The position numbers and the translations under genes are program-made. The notes under the pieces are model-generated. The model searched no databases. It was not told the origin of the DNA and worked only from the letters and a program-made list of their open reading frames with translations. 64,000 nucleotides of DNA. It comes from Candidatus Planktophila lacus. Its GTDB lineage: Bacteria; Actinomycetota; Actinomycetes; Nanopelagicales; Nanopelagicaceae. The stretch covers positions 248,001 through 312,000 of the forward strand of contig NZ_CP016783.1 in assembly GCF_002288385.1 (NCBI RefSeq), read 5' to 3'. The first letter of the stretch is position 1; each line of letters starts with the position of its first letter. Positions 39,938 through 49,597 of this stretch are shown here, in pieces.

Positions 39938-41899
39938 GAGCCTTACCTGGCAAATGTGTGCAACTTTGCCAGTTGGTCTTGCTGGATCAAGGCGGATAAA
40001 GGTATCTGGGCTCCATGTAAAGCTCCGGTTATCCAGTAAATCTTTGACCTCGAATGAATGTGCCGCAATTCCGAGCGCCTTCATATCCCAATGAACTGTG
40101 GTCTCTTGGGCATATGTTGGATCAAGATTTACGACCACCAAAATCAAATCATCACCGGTGCGCTTGGAATAAGCGATGATCGAATCAGAATCGGTGTGAT
40201 GAAAGCGCAGATTGCGAAGTTGCAGCAACGTCGGGTGCGCGCGACGGATCTGGTTTAACTGAGTAATAAAGGGTGCCAGGGTTATGCCTTTTTTAGCCGC
40301 TCCATCCCAGTCACGTACCTTAATCTCGTACTTCTCGGAATCTAAATACTCTTCGCCACCTTCTTTAAAGCGGCGGTGCTCATAGAGTTCATAGCCGGCA
40401 TACATTCCCCAAGATGGCGTAAGCGTTGCCGCCAGCACTGCACGAAGTGCAAACATTGCAGGGTTTCCAGATTGCAAATGGAAAGGCAAGATATCTGGAG
40501 TGTTCACCCAGAAGTTTGGTCTAAAGAATGCGCTGGTCTCTTGCGAAACTTCACGTCCATATTCCATAAGTTCAGCCTTGCTAGTGCGCCATGTGAAATA
40601 TGTATATGACTGATGGAAACCAGCTTTGCCAAGTGCGTGCATCATCGCTGGTTTGGTAAATGCTTCCGCGAGAAATACAACGTCTGGGCTTTCCTTGTAA
40701 ATAACCGACATAACTTCTTGCCAGAAGTGAACCGGTTTGGTGTGGGGATTATCAACGCGGAAGATAGTTACACCTTTAGAAACCCATAAACGGATAATGC
40801 GCAGAACTTCAGCAAGAATTCCTGAGTAATCATTATCAAAGTTAATTGGATAGATATCTTGGTATTTCTTTGGGGGATTCTCGGCATAAGCGATCGTGCC
40901 GTCAGGGCGAGTTGTAAACCATTCAGGGTTTGATTTAACCCAAGGATGATCAGGTGATGCTTGTAGTGCTAGATCTAAAGCAATTTCCACGTTGTTCTTC
41001 TTGGCTATCGATACAAAGGTTTCAAAATCGGCCATAGTGCCAAGTGCTGGATTAATGGCATCGTGGCCACCTTCCACGTTTCCAATCGCCCAAGGCACAC
41101 CTGGGTCGGTATCGCTGGGAGTTAAAGTGTTATTGCGCCCCTTGCGATGAGCGGTACCGATTGGATGAATCGGTGGCAGATAGAGAACATCAAAGCCCAT
41201 TGCAGCAACGGCTGGAATTCGTTTTGCCGCAGTTGCGAAATTGCCGCTTGTGATTCGCCCATGCGCATCAACAATCGCGCCTTCGCTGCGAGGAAAGAAT
41301 TCATACCAAGCACCGACAAGTGCGCGATCACGATCTGCGCGAACTGGGATTAGCTCAGAACGGCTTACTAAACGGCGCAGTGGGTTTGCGGCAAAGTAGG
41401 CGCGAATTTCAGTGGTTGTTGCCTGAGAGAAACGATTGGCTGGTGCAAGTGAGGTATCGGTTAGCGCTTTGATTGCGGGAGAGAGCAACTTCTTTGCAGA
41501 TGGATCTTCGTTTAGCTTCTCTTCGAATATTAACTTGCCGATGGTGCAGCAAAGTTCGGCATCGATATCGGCTGCGATCTTGATTTCAGAGTCATGTTCC
41601 CAAGTTGCGAAGGGATCATCAAAAGCTTCGATCGCATAATTGAATTCACCGCGCGCCGGAATTGTGATCGTTCCTTCAAAGCGATCGCCACCACGCCAGA
41701 TTTCACGCATCGCATTGCGGGCAATCTCTTTACCTTTGTCATCAAATAACAGAGCATGCGCACCAAGTGCATCATGGCCTTCGCGAAAGATCGTTGCAGT
41801 AACTGCAATTACCTCACCCGCAACCGCCTTTACAGGAACTAACTCGCCTCCGAAATTAACCGCAGGAGAGATATCTGTAATGGGGATGCGAGTAATCAA
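39935..41899 (-). CDS. glgE: Alpha-1,4-glucan:maltose-1-phosphate maltosyltransferase
   Basis: This GH13_3 enzyme extends alpha-glucan with maltosyl units from maltose-1-phosphate. It has 654 residues. The diagnostic stretch is VLYLPPIHPIGTAHRKGRNN. The nucleophile Asp is in IFRVDNPHTKP and the acid Glu in VVFLAEAFTKP. The glgE-glgB pair is the core of the GlgE glucan pathway known in mycobacteria and streptomycetes. The partner that makes maltose-1-phosphate (TreS-Pep2 or GlgM) is not in this window. Confidence 0.97.
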   Translation of the reverse strand: MITRIPITDISPAVNFGGELVPVKAVAGEVIAVTATIFREGHDALGAHALLFDDKGKEIARNAMREIWRGGDRFEGTITIPARGEFNYAIEAFDDPFATWEHDSEIKIAADIDAELCCTIGKLIFEEKLNEDPSAKKLLSPAIKALTDTSLAPANRFSQATTTEIRAYFAANPLRRLVSRSELIPVRADRDRALVGAWYEFFPRSEGAIVDAHGRITSGNFATAAKRIPAVAAMGFDVLYLPPIHPIGTAHRKGRNNTLTPSDTDPGVPWAIGNVEGGHDAINPALGTMADFETFVSIAKKNNVEIALDLALQASPDHPWVKSNPEWFTTRPDGTIAYAENPPKKYQDIYPINFDNDYSGILAEVLRIIRLWVSKGVTIFRVDNPHTKPVHFWQEVMSVIYKESPDVVFLAEAFTKPAMMHALGKAGFHQSYTYFTWRTSKAELMEYGREVSQETSAFFRPNFWVNTPDILPFHLQSGNPAMFALRAVLAATLTPSWGMYAGYELYEHRRFKEGGEEYLDSEKYEIKVRDWDGAAKKGITLAPFITQLNQIRRAHPTLLQLRNLRFHHTDSDSIIAYSKRTGDDLILVVVNLDPTYAQETTVHWDMKALGIAAHSFEVKDLLDNRSFTWSPDTFIRLDPARPTGKVAHICQVRL

Positions 41900-41907
41900 G
41901 AGTTACC

Positions 41908-44628
41908 TCAGCCAGAGCCTTCGGTATTTCCCGGATCTGCAGCGTTGATGTCGTTGATCTGATACTTATTGATCGCTTCCTGAACCATGCTTGCCTTTAC
42001 ATCTCCGCTCTTAGCAAGAGCGGCAAGCGTTGCGATAACGATTGATTCGGCATCGACCTTGAAGTGGCGACGAAGTGCGCCGCGTGTATCGGATAGACCA
42101 AAGCCATCTGTGCCAAGTGAAGTGAAATCTTGGCTAACCCATGGTGCGATCTGATCTTGAACTGCGCGCATGTAATCACTAACTGCGATGACCGGACCTT
42201 CTGCGTTGGCAAGTTTCTTGGCAACGTATGCGGTGCGTTGATCAGATGGATTTAAGAAGTTGTGGCGATCTACCGCTAAACCATCGCGGCGTAGTTCGTT
42301 CCATGAAGTAACTGACCAAACTGAAGCAGATACGCCCCAATCAGATTCCAGAAGTTTCGCTGCCTTTAGCGCCCAGTTCATACCAACGCCAGATGCCAAG
42401 ATCTGCGCAACTTTCTTACGCTGCTTTGGACCTTGCTGGAAGAGATAAATTCCCTTGAGCAAACCTTCAGTATCAAGATTTTCAGGTTCTGCTGGTTGAA
42501 CATATGGCTCGTTATAAACAGTTAGGTAGTAGTAAACATTCTCGCTATTTTCGCCATACATACGACGTAGACCATCTTTAACGATATGACCGAGTTCGTA
42601 AGCAAATGCTGGGTCATATGCGACAACTGCCGGGTTAGTTGAAACGAGAAGTGGTGAGTGACCATCTTCGTGTTGCAGACCTTCACCGTTAAGAGTTGTG
42701 CGCCCCGCCGTTGCACCAACTACGAATCCACGTACCAACTGATCGGCAGCAGCCCAGAAAGCATCTCCGGTGCGTTGGAATCCGAACATTGAGTAGAAGA
42801 TGTAGATCGGAATCATAGGTTCATCGTGCGTTGAATATGAAGATCCAACTGCAGTAAATGAAGCAACTGATCCAGCTTCGTTAATACCTTCGTGAAGGAT
42901 TACGCCCGCAGTTGATTCTTTATAGGAAAGCATTAGCTCGCGGTCGACTGCGGTGTACTGCTGACCATGTGGTGAGTAAATCTTTAGCGTTGGGAACAAC
43001 GAATCCATACCGAAGGTACGAGCTTCATCAGGAATAATCGGTACTAAACGAGCACCAAGTCCTGGATCCTTAACGAGATCTTTCAACATACGAACAAATG
43101 CCATCGTGGTTGCAACTTCTTGCTGACCAGAACCGCGCTTAACAGATTCGTATGCTTCATCGGCAGGCTGTGCCAAAGGACGAGAAACGCTGCGGCGGCG
43201 TGGAATTGATCCACCAAGTGCGGCGCGACGTTCTTCAAGATATTTCGCCTCAGCAGAATCTGCAGCCGGCTTGTAATAAGGAGGTGTGTACTTATCCAAC
43301 TTCTCATCTGCAATTGGAATACCCAAACGATCGCGGAATTCGACGATATCTTCAAGTGACATCTTCTTCATCTGGTGCGTTGAGTTGCGCGCTTCGAAGT
43401 GCGAACCAAGTGTCCAACCCTTAACGGTCTTCGCCAAGATAACTGTTGGGCGACCATTTGGTTGTGATGCAGCAGCGTAAGCGGCATAAAGCTTGCGGTA
43501 ATCATGTCCACCGCGCTTTAGGTTCCAGATCTGATCATCTGACCAGTTTGCAACCATTGCTGCAGTGCGTGGATCGCGACCGAAGAACTTCTCGCGAACG
43601 TATGCGCCGCTCTCGCCCTTAAAAGTTTGGTAATCACCATCGAGTGTGGTGTTCATAATGTTTACAAGTGCGCCTTCGCGATCTTGGGCAAGCAGTGGAT
43701 CCCACTCGCGGCCCCAGACAACCTTGATTACATTCCAGCCAGCGCCACCGAAGATGGATTCGAGCTCTTGAATAATCTTGCCGTTGCCGCGCACAGGTCC
43801 ATCAAGGCGCTGCAAGTTACAGTTAACAACGAAAGTTAAGTTATCTAGATTTTCACGTGATGCCAGTCCAATCGCACCCAAGGTATCGACTTCATCGACT
43901 TCACCATCGCCAAGGAATGCCCAAACGCTTTGCTGGCTCGTATCTTTAATTCCGCGGTTATGTAGGTAACGGTTAAAGCGCGCTTGGTAAATTGCATTGA
44001 TCGGACCGATACCCATCGAAACCGTTGGGAACTGCCAGAACTCAGGCATCAAACGTGGGTGCGGATAAGAAGAGAGTCCGCCACCTTGATGTGAAAGTTC
44101 CTGACGGAAACCATCTAATTGGTGTTCGCTTAAGCGACCTTCCATAAATGCGCGCGCATACATTCCGGGAGATGCGTGGCCCTGGAAGAAGATCTGATCT
44201 CCGCCGCCTGGGTGATCTTGTCCGCGGAAGAAGTGGTTAAAACCAACTTCGTAAAGTGCGGCAGATGATGCGTAAGTAGAAATGTGTCCACCGACTCCGA
44301 TGCCGGGGCGTTGTGCGCGGTGAACCAACATCGCAGCGTTCCAGCGGATGTAAGCGCGGATGCGACGTTCGATCGCTTCGTCGCCCGGAAATGCTGGTTC
44401 GTTTTCAGGAGTAATGGTGTTGATGTAATCGGTATTGCGAAGAGCGGCAACGCCAATATTTTTTTCATGTGCGCGCTGCAGCAACTTCAAGATTAGGTAA
44501 CGCGCGCGGACCGGTCCTGCGCCATTGAGTGCGGCATCGAAGGAGGCTTGCCATTCGGCGGTCTCACTTGGATCGATATCTACTAGCTGGTCGATGATCT
44601 GGTCTGGGACGCCGAAGTTCTCGCTCAT
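41908..44628 (-). CDS. aceE: Pyruvate dehydrogenase E1 component, homodimeric type
   Basis: This TPP enzyme decarboxylates pyruvate and acetylates the lipoyl E2, linking glycolysis to the TCA cycle. It has 906 residues. The TPP motif runs from [14 protein letters not shown] to [18 protein letters not shown] and HEDGHSPLL lie in the second half. The C-terminal region with [15 protein letters not shown] is typical. No E2 gene adjoins, as in other Actinobacteria. It is divergent from DUF3052; a GAGAAT box lies 6 nt before the ATG. Confidence 0.97.
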   Translation of the reverse strand: MSENFGVPDQIIDQLVDIDPSETAEWQASFDAALNGAGPVRARYLILKLLQRAHEKNIGVAALRNTDYINTITPENEPAFPGDEAIERRIRAYIRWNAAMLVHRAQRPGIGVGGHISTYASSAALYEVGFNHFFRGQDHPGGGDQIFFQGHASPGMYARAFMEGRLSEHQLDGFRQELSHQGGGLSSYPHPRLMPEFWQFPTVSMGIGPINAIYQARFNRYLHNRGIKDTSQQSVWAFLGDGEVDEVDTLGAIGLASRENLDNLTFVVNCNLQRLDGPVRGNGKIIQELESIFGGAGWNVIKVVWGREWDPLLAQDREGALVNIMNTTLDGDYQTFKGESGAYVREKFFGRDPRTAAMVANWSDDQIWNLKRGGHDYRKLYAAYAAASQPNGRPTVILAKTVKGWTLGSHFEARNSTHQMKKMSLEDIVEFRDRLGIPIADEKLDKYTPPYYKPAADSAEAKYLEERRAALGGSIPRRRSVSRPLAQPADEAYESVKRGSGQQEVATTMAFVRMLKDLVKDPGLGARLVPIIPDEARTFGMDSLFPTLKIYSPHGQQYTAVDRELMLSYKESTAGVILHEGINEAGSVASFTAVGSSYSTHDEPMIPIYIFYSMFGFQRTGDAFWAAADQLVRGFVVGATAGRTTLNGEGLQHEDGHSPLLVSTNPAVVAYDPAFAYELGHIVKDGLRRMYGENSENVYYYLTVYNEPYVQPAEPENLDTEGLLKGIYLFQQGPKQRKKVAQILASGVGMNWALKAAKLLESDWGVSASVWSVTSWNELRRDGLAVDRHNFLNPSDQRTAYVAKKLANAEGPVIAVSDYMRAVQDQIAPWVSQDFTSLGTDGFGLSDTRGALRRHFKVDAESIVIATLAALAKSGDVKASMVQEAINKYQINDINAADPGNTEGSG

Positions 44629-44753
44629 GGGCTTATTCTCGCGCTTACGCGGTAGTAGAGCAAAATCCGACCACTTTCTGTCTCAGAAAGGCGCGCAGAA
44701 ATGGGCCACCCGAAACTCTTGTCAAAGCGCTCGCAATTCGGTGGACTTATCCC

Positions 44754-45146
44754 GTGGCAAAGGGGATGGGATTTGCTCAAGGAGAGATAGTCCTTGAAGT
44801 CGGCTATGACTCTGATTGCGATGACGCACTTCGCAAAGAGATCGCGGCCACAGTTGGAACCAAGTTTCTAGAAGGATCTGCAACTGAAGTTGTCGATGCA
44901 GTACTTCTCTGGTGGCGCGATGGCGATGGCGATCTCGTTGATGAATTAATGGATGCCCTCACATATTTAAGTGAGACCGGACCGATCTGGGTATTGACTC
45001 CAAAAGTTGGTCGCGATGGACATGTTGAACCAAGTGACATTCAGGATGCGGCACCAATTGCAGGGATGAGCCAAACATCAACCCTTGTCGTAGCAAATGA
45101 TTGGACGGCAACACGTCTAGTGGCGCGTAAGGCTGGCAAGCGATAA
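44754..45146 (+). CDS. DUF3052 protein
   Basis: This 130-residue protein starts at GTG 44754. The sequence FAQGEIVLEVGYDSDCDDALR...WWRDGDGDLVDELMDAL matches DUF3052 (Rv2239c-like), actinobacterial and uncharacterised. Position between aceE and ahpE mirrors mycobacteria (Rv2238c ahpE, Rv2239c, Rv2241 aceE). Function unknown. Confidence 0.9.
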   Translation: MAKGMGFAQGEIVLEVGYDSDCDDALRKEIAATVGTKFLEGSATEVVDAVLLWWRDGDGDLVDELMDALTYLSETGPIWVLTPKVGRDGHVEPSDIQDAAPIAGMSQTSTLVVANDWTATRLVARKAGKR

Positions 45147-45149
45147 GTT
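45144..45149 (+). promoter_or_regulatory. Putative -10 box for leaderless ahpE
   Basis: TAAGTT lies 7 nt before ATG 45157, straddling the end of the DUF3052 gene. Confidence 0.45.
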
Positions 45150-45156
45150 TGGCGGT

Positions 45157-45630
45157 ATGAGCCAAACACTTACTGGAATTTCTGTTGGATCGGTTGCACC
45201 TGACTTTGAATTAAAAGATCAGCATGGCGCCAAAGTTTCACTTTCATCTTTTAAGGGAAACAAGAACGTAGTCGTTCTCTTTATTCCCTTTGCATTCACC
45301 GGAACCTGCACTGGCGAACTATGTGCAATTCGTGATGACTTAGCCGCATTCCAAAACGACAACGTTCAGGTAATTGCTGTCTCATGCGATTCGCCTTACA
45401 CACAAAAAGTTTTTGCAGAACAAGAGGGTTACAAGTTCCCAGTGCTTGCGGATTTCTGGCCACATGGCGCAGCAGCAAAAGCTTTCGGGGTATTTAACGA
45501 AGATATTGGTTGCGCAATGCGCGGCACATTTATCATCGATAAAGTAGGCGTAGTTCGCTGGTCAGTCGTAAATGGCCTCGGCGATGCGCGTAATAACGGG
45601 GATTACAAGGCCGCAATCGCTGCCCTGTAG
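45157..45630 (+). CDS. ahpE: Peroxiredoxin, AhpE type
   Basis: This 157-residue thiol peroxidase reduces peroxides and peroxynitrite in the cytoplasm. The peroxidatic cysteine is C51 in AFTGTCTGEL (TxxC), preceded by the active-site Pro in IPFAF. C56 follows closely and could serve as a second thiol, which the one-Cys mycobacterial AhpE lacks at that position. The DUF3052-ahpE-aceE neighbourhood supports the subfamily. Confidence 0.93.
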   Translation: MSQTLTGISVGSVAPDFELKDQHGAKVSLSSFKGNKNVVVLFIPFAFTGTCTGELCAIRDDLAAFQNDNVQVIAVSCDSPYTQKVFAEQEGYKFPVLADFWPHGAAAKAFGVFNEDIGCAMRGTFIIDKVGVVRWSVVNGLGDARNNGDYKAAIAAL

Positions 45631-45658
45631 TTGAGGTAGTATTTGCCTCGCAACAATC

Positions 45659-45730
45659 GGGTGCTTAGCTCAGTGGTAGAGCGTCTCGTTTACACCGAGA
45701 ATGTCGGGGGTTCGAAACCCTCAGCGCCCA
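45659..45730 (+). tRNA. tRNA-Val (anticodon UAC)
   Basis: The 72-nt cloverleaf has acceptor GGGTGCT/AGCGCCC, D-arm with AGCTCAGTGGTAGAGC, anticodon loop TTTACAC (TAC) and T-loop TTCGAAA. Discriminator A; CCA is not encoded, unlike tRNA-Leu in this window. Confidence 0.95.
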
Positions 45731-45769
45731 CGCAGGTAATTTAGATCCGAGATTAAAGCGGAGTTTTCA

Positions 45770-46045
45770 ATGAAGCCTCATGAGATTCAATTTTCCTTAA
45801 ACCTAGAAGCTTTATCCGCGCCGCAATGCCGGCGAATAATTGAGGCGCTGATTGATGAGCCAATGGCGATCACGCAATTATCTAAGACCTGCAAACTCAC
45901 ACCGGCTTCAATAAATAAACACTTAGAAATTCTTAAAAAATCTGGTTTGGTGAAGGTTCGCGCGGTTGATGGGGACCAGGTCGCCCAAATTCAGAAATCT
46001 AAATTCAAGCCAACGCTGGATTGGTTCTTGAATCTATCCAATTAA
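45770..46045 (+). CDS. Small ArsR-type winged-helix regulator
   Basis: This 91-residue protein is almost only a winged helix-turn-helix domain: RRIIEALIDEPMAITQLSKTCKLTPASINKHLEILKKSGLV, then a wing with VRAVDGDQVAQIQ. It has no cysteine pair of the classical metal site in the recognition helix. It likely dimerises and represses a nearby gene; the target is unknown. It follows tRNA-Val and converges with the TMEM175-like gene. Confidence 0.85.
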   Translation: MKPHEIQFSLNLEALSAPQCRRIIEALIDEPMAITQLSKTCKLTPASINKHLEILKKSGLVKVRAVDGDQVAQIQKSKFKPTLDWFLNLSN

Positions 46046-46061
46046 AGAGAACGCCAGTTAA

Positions 46062-46721
46062 TCAAACTCTCTTTATTAGCGTTGGAATAATTCTCTCGTA
46101 AGACTTAATCGGATTGGCCTGCAAAAGAACAAAAATTGCAAAACCGATAAGCGCAACCCAAGAATTAATGAGCGCCAGTGGTACTAAGACGATGCCCCAT
46201 AGAGCTCCTATACCCCACAGAATTGGTAGGACCTTTCGGAGTTTCTTCGCTGGATAGGGACAATCTTCGGTGAAATTAATTTTGAATTTAAATCCTATAA
46301 ATGGAAAAGCGATTACATTCGTCCAGAATTGACCAAATAGGCAAACGCCAAAGTAAAACACTCCCCATTTTTGATTTGGAGTATTTAAATTTTCAGCAAG
46401 TAGCGCTACACCAAATGGAATTAAGGCCACCCATGCCATTGTGATTCCATGGTTCCAAACAATGTGAGCATTTGTTCCTTCTACGTATTGGCCCAATGCG
46501 TGATAGCCGTACCACATGGAGAAAAGAACCAGGAATCCAAGGGCGTAGGACAGAAATGTTGGCCAATGATCTAAGAGCGCGGCGTTGAGGTTATCGCTAT
46601 GGCTAACCTCTGAAACAACTCCAACCACGTCTAAACCTAGAAGTGTAAGAGCAATTGAAAAAACACCATCGCTAAGGGAATCAATTAATTTGTGGCTTAT
46701 ATGCTTAATTTGCGCGGCCAT
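46062..46721 (-). CDS. TMEM175/DUF1211 family membrane protein
   Basis: This 219-residue protein starts at MAAQIKHI (46721), supported by GGAG 6 nt upstream; an ATG 4 codons earlier is possible. It has six helices. The first carries LSDGVFSIALTLLGLD, the family's FSD-like motif that lines the pore of TMEM175 K+ channels. Bacterial members are weakly selective K+ channels. The family is clear; channel activity is inference. Confidence 0.83.
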   Translation of the reverse strand: MAAQIKHISHKLIDSLSDGVFSIALTLLGLDVVGVVSEVSHSDNLNAALLDHWPTFLSYALGFLVLFSMWYGYHALGQYVEGTNAHIVWNHGITMAWVALIPFGVALLAENLNTPNQKWGVFYFGVCLFGQFWTNVIAFPFIGFKFKINFTEDCPYPAKKLRKVLPILWGIGALWGIVLVPLALINSWVALIGFAIFVLLQANPIKSYERIIPTLIKRV

Positions 46722-46835
46722 CCGAATCTCCATTCGCCTTTAAATTTGAGTTTAAGGTAATGGAAAGTCCAAAAGGAACCGGAAAACACGCCCAATGAAC
46801 GAATGAACTTTCTTTAAACGCACATTACGAAGAGA

Positions 46836-47312
46836 TTATCTTCCTAAATACGCGCTCTTCATGGCAGATAAATCAATCTTCTTCATCTCCAGCATCGCTT
46901 TAGTGGCGCGCTGAGAACCTTCAGCATCTGGCCCACCCAAGTAGTTCATCATCTCAGGTGAAGTTACCTGCCAAGAGATTCCAAATTTATCTTTAAGCCA
47001 ACCACATTGGCTTTCTTGCCCGCCATCTGCCGTAAGTAGATCCCAGAACTTATCTATCTCTGCTTGATCGGCGCATGGAATCTGAAATGAAATTGCCTCT
47101 GAATGTGGGAACTGCGGACCGCCATTTAGTCCGATGAAGTTCTGCCCGAACATTTTGAAGTTAACAACAATCTCTTCACCCTGTTGGTTGCCAGGAGTAT
47201 CAGTTGGAGCGATCCAGTTATCGGAAACTGAGCTATTTGGGAAAATTGATGAGTAAAAGTTTGCGGCTTCGCGCGCGCGGCCGTTAAACCAGAGGCAGGT
47301 AGTCATTTCCAT
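46836..47312 (-). CDS. VOC/PhnB-like glyoxalase-fold protein
   Basis: This protein of about 158 residues matches the 3-demethylubiquinone-9 3-methyltransferase-like (PhnB) domain: CLWFNGRAREAANFYSSIFPNS, then FMGLNGGP-like FIGLNGGPQF and the C-terminal WQVTSPEMM. Despite the family name, these are metal- or ligand-binding VOC proteins of uncertain function. Starts at 47312 and 47306 are both possible; the frame opens at TTG 47330. It directly follows the DUF1801 gene. Confidence 0.85.
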   Translation of the reverse strand: MEMTTCLWFNGRAREAANFYSSIFPNSSVSDNWIAPTDTPGNQQGEEIVVNFKMFGQNFIGLNGGPQFPHSEAISFQIPCADQAEIDKFWDLLTADGGQESQCGWLKDKFGISWQVTSPEMMNYLGGPDAEGSQRATKAMLEMKKIDLSAMKSAYLGR

Positions 47313-47330
47313 TTGGAAAAGGTAAGGCAA

Positions 47331-47702
47331 CTACTTGGCTTGAGTCAATTTCGCTTTGATTAACTTCTTCAATAGAGTTTTAGTAAGTGGCTTATCAACC
47401 GGAACATGAATTGCGCTAATTGTCTTTGAAAAGCCAGCTAATTCGACCGGGAACAACTTCAAAATTGAACCGCTAAAAGGGTAGTAACCAACATGCTTCT
47501 TATTGGCCAGCAATCCGGCAACAATCGTTTCATCCACTTTGAATGCCGGCATTCCATAGCTCACTACTTCTTGCGCATCTGGAACTATTTCCAAAATTCG
47601 CTTGCGCATCTCAAGCATTGTTTCTTTATGTGGCGACGGGGCCGATTGATAATGTGCGCGAACTGCGACAGGTAACTGTTTTTCCACGGAGAAATAGTAC
47701 AA
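47331..47702 (-). CDS. DUF1801 (YdhG-like) protein
   Basis: This 123-residue protein has ILEIVPDAQEVVSYGMPAF and KKHVGYYPFSGSILKLF, the DUF1801 core (frataxin-like fold). Function is unknown. It is cotranscribed with the VOC gene, which begins at the next base of the open frame. PhnB-type and DUF1801 proteins often occur in the same small operons in soil and water bacteria. Confidence 0.85.
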   Translation of the reverse strand: MYYFSVEKQLPVAVRAHYQSAPSPHKETMLEMRKRILEIVPDAQEVVSYGMPAFKVDETIVAGLLANKKHVGYYPFSGSILKLFPVELAGFSKTISAIHVPVDKPLTKTLLKKLIKAKLTQAK

Positions 47703-47782
47703 CTGGCCCTAATCAAGTAAGGTTCTCCATAGAATTCAATATCCGGTGCGCGACGAAGAAGTGCAGTTATAAGGAGTGAGTT

Positions 47783-48511
47783 GTGAAGGCTAGCGTTAGC
47801 GATCAGCGCTCCATTCTCGACATTCAGAACTTCGATTTCACTACAACTTCCCTAAACGCCAAAGCCGCTGGCCTTCCAGAGATACCGGCGATTAATTCAC
47901 TCACAATCAAGCAGAACAATGCTCGCGATCTACGTATCGCCGCTGAAACAGAGTTAAACGATGTAAAGCGCGAGTTAAATCGGGCCGAGACAGATGTTGA
48001 ACAAGTTGTCTCACGAATCAATCGCGATGAAGCCCGCCTTGCTTCAGGCACAGGCACTGCTAAAGAGTTAGAACAACTGCAACACGAACTTGTTTCCCTT
48101 GCTGCACGCCGTACAGAACTCGAAGAAGTTGAGCTCGAGATCATGATGCGCGTTGATGGCATTAAGGAGCGCATCGCAGAACTTGGCGCCGAAGAAAGTG
48201 CTCATGCAGCAGAGATTGCCAACTTGGAAATTTCGAAAGAGAACGCTCTAACAGTTATCTTTGCAGATCTCAAAGCAGCGGCTGATGATCGCGTAAAGAC
48301 AGCAGCAAGTGTTAACCCAGAGCTAATGGCGCTCTACGAGAAAATTCGCACCAGCAATAACGGAACAGGGGCAGCAGCCTTGGTTGGAAACCAATGCAAA
48401 GGTTGTCACTTAACTTTAAACACCATCGAACTACAGCGCATTGCCGGTTTGCCTGAAGACGAACTAGTGCGCTGTGAAGAATGTCGGTGCATTTTGGTGC
48501 GTGGTCTATAA
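47783..48511 (+). CDS. Zinc-ribbon coiled-coil protein (zf-RING_7/DUF164)
   Basis: This 242-residue protein starts at GTG 47783 with AAGGAG upstream. A long coiled coil covers about residues 35-180. A C4 zinc ribbon follows with CKGCH and CEECR. It is the conserved actinobacterial partner gene of the RNase H/phosphatase fusion (Rv2229c-Rv2228c). It is likely to bind nucleic acid. Its stop abuts the next ATG. Confidence 0.92.
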   Translation: MKASVSDQRSILDIQNFDFTTTSLNAKAAGLPEIPAINSLTIKQNNARDLRIAAETELNDVKRELNRAETDVEQVVSRINRDEARLASGTGTAKELEQLQHELVSLAARRTELEEVELEIMMRVDGIKERIAELGAEESAHAAEIANLEISKENALTVIFADLKAAADDRVKTAASVNPELMALYEKIRTSNNGTGAAALVGNQCKGCHLTLNTIELQRIAGLPEDELVRCEECRCILVRGL

Positions 48512-49597
48512 ATGGCGCGCAATTTTAAGTTAACTGCCGATGGTGGTTCTCGTGGAAATCCAGGCCCTGCTGGTTACGGCGCAGTGGTTACTGAAAACGG
48601 GAAGATTGTTGCTGAACTTTTCGATGTCATTGGAATTGCAACTAATAACGTTGCTGAATACAGCGGACTTCTCGCCGGGTTAAGCCATATAAATAAATTG
48701 GATTCCGCAGCAACCGTAGAAGTAGCAATGGATTCAAAGTTAGTTGTTGAGCAGATGTCGGGTCGTTGGCAGATCAAACATGCGGATATGCGCGATTTGG
48801 CAAAGCAGTGCCGTGCAGCCCATGATCCTTCGCTCGTTAAATACTCTTGGATTCCACGCGATGAAAATTCACATGCCGATCGCTTAGCTAATAAGGCTTT
48901 AGATGGTGGCTCTGCACACAAGCCTGAACCGCAAGTGCAACAGAACTATTTATCTGAGCGACTTCGCAGTAGCGAAGTTCCGACCATGCTCTACCTGGTC
49001 CGCCACGGCGAAACCGTTTTAACTCCAATGCGTAAATTCTCAGGCACAGGTGCACTTAATCCAGAGCTAACCGATAAAGGTTTATCTCAGGCTGCCGCTG
49101 TTGCCAAAGAGATAGCCAAGTTAAAGCCAGAAGTTTTAATAGCTTCTCCTCTAATGCGCACCACCCAAACAGCGCAAGCAATTGCAAATGCCACAGGACT
49201 TGAAATCAACTTTGATGAAATTTGGTTCGAACTTTCTTTCGGCGATTGGGATGGCCTCTCATTTGAGGAAGTAAAAGAGAAGTTCCCCGATGAATATCAA
49301 GCCTGGCTAAATTCATCTTCCTACGCACCTGCTGGTGGCGAGTCTTACGATCAGGCAGGGATTCGCGTTGAGGAAGCGTTAGAAAAAGTAGCTGCTGAAT
49401 ATCCTGGTCAGCGAGTCGTCGTAGTAACTCACAACGGAGTCATTAAATTAGCGGCACAGATCGCAACCGGGGCACCCACCGAAGCGGTCTTTCATATAGA
49501 TGCAGCACCATGTTCAATAACATCAATATCAATTTGGCCATCAGATGGACTGCGCGCCCTGCGTAGCCTTAACGAGACAGGACACTTTCGCCCATGA
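48512..49597 (+). CDS. Bifunctional RNase HI / acid phosphatase (CobC-like)
   Basis: This 361-residue fusion has an RNase HI domain at residues 1-140 and a histidine phosphatase domain from about 155. The RNase H part begins FKLTADGGSRGNPGPAGYGA, with D10 as first catalytic residue. The phosphatase part has LVRHGET, with the phospho-His in RHG. The known homologue Rv2228c removes RNA from RNA/DNA hybrids and has phosphatase activity similar to alpha-ribazole phosphatase. It overlaps the TerC gene by 4 bp. Confidence 0.95.
   Translation: MARNFKLTADGGSRGNPGPAGYGAVVTENGKIVAELFDVIGIATNNVAEYSGLLAGLSHINKLDSAATVEVAMDSKLVVEQMSGRWQIKHADMRDLAKQCRAAHDPSLVKYSWIPRDENSHADRLANKALDGGSAHKPEPQVQQNYLSERLRSSEVPTMLYLVRHGETVLTPMRKFSGTGALNPELTDKGLSQAAAVAKEIAKLKPEVLIASPLMRTTQTAQAIANATGLEINFDEIWFELSFGDWDGLSFEEVKEKFPDEYQAWLNSSSYAPAGGESYDQAGIRVEEALEKVAAEYPGQRVVVVTHNGVIKLAAQIATGAPTEAVFHIDAAPCSITSISIWPSDGLRALRSLNETGHFRP

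Noticed and set aside
49500-49594. Manganese riboswitch before TerC copy 1
   Set aside because: The gene overlaps the upstream coding sequence and no GGGGAGTA or GGGAGACC loops occur there.
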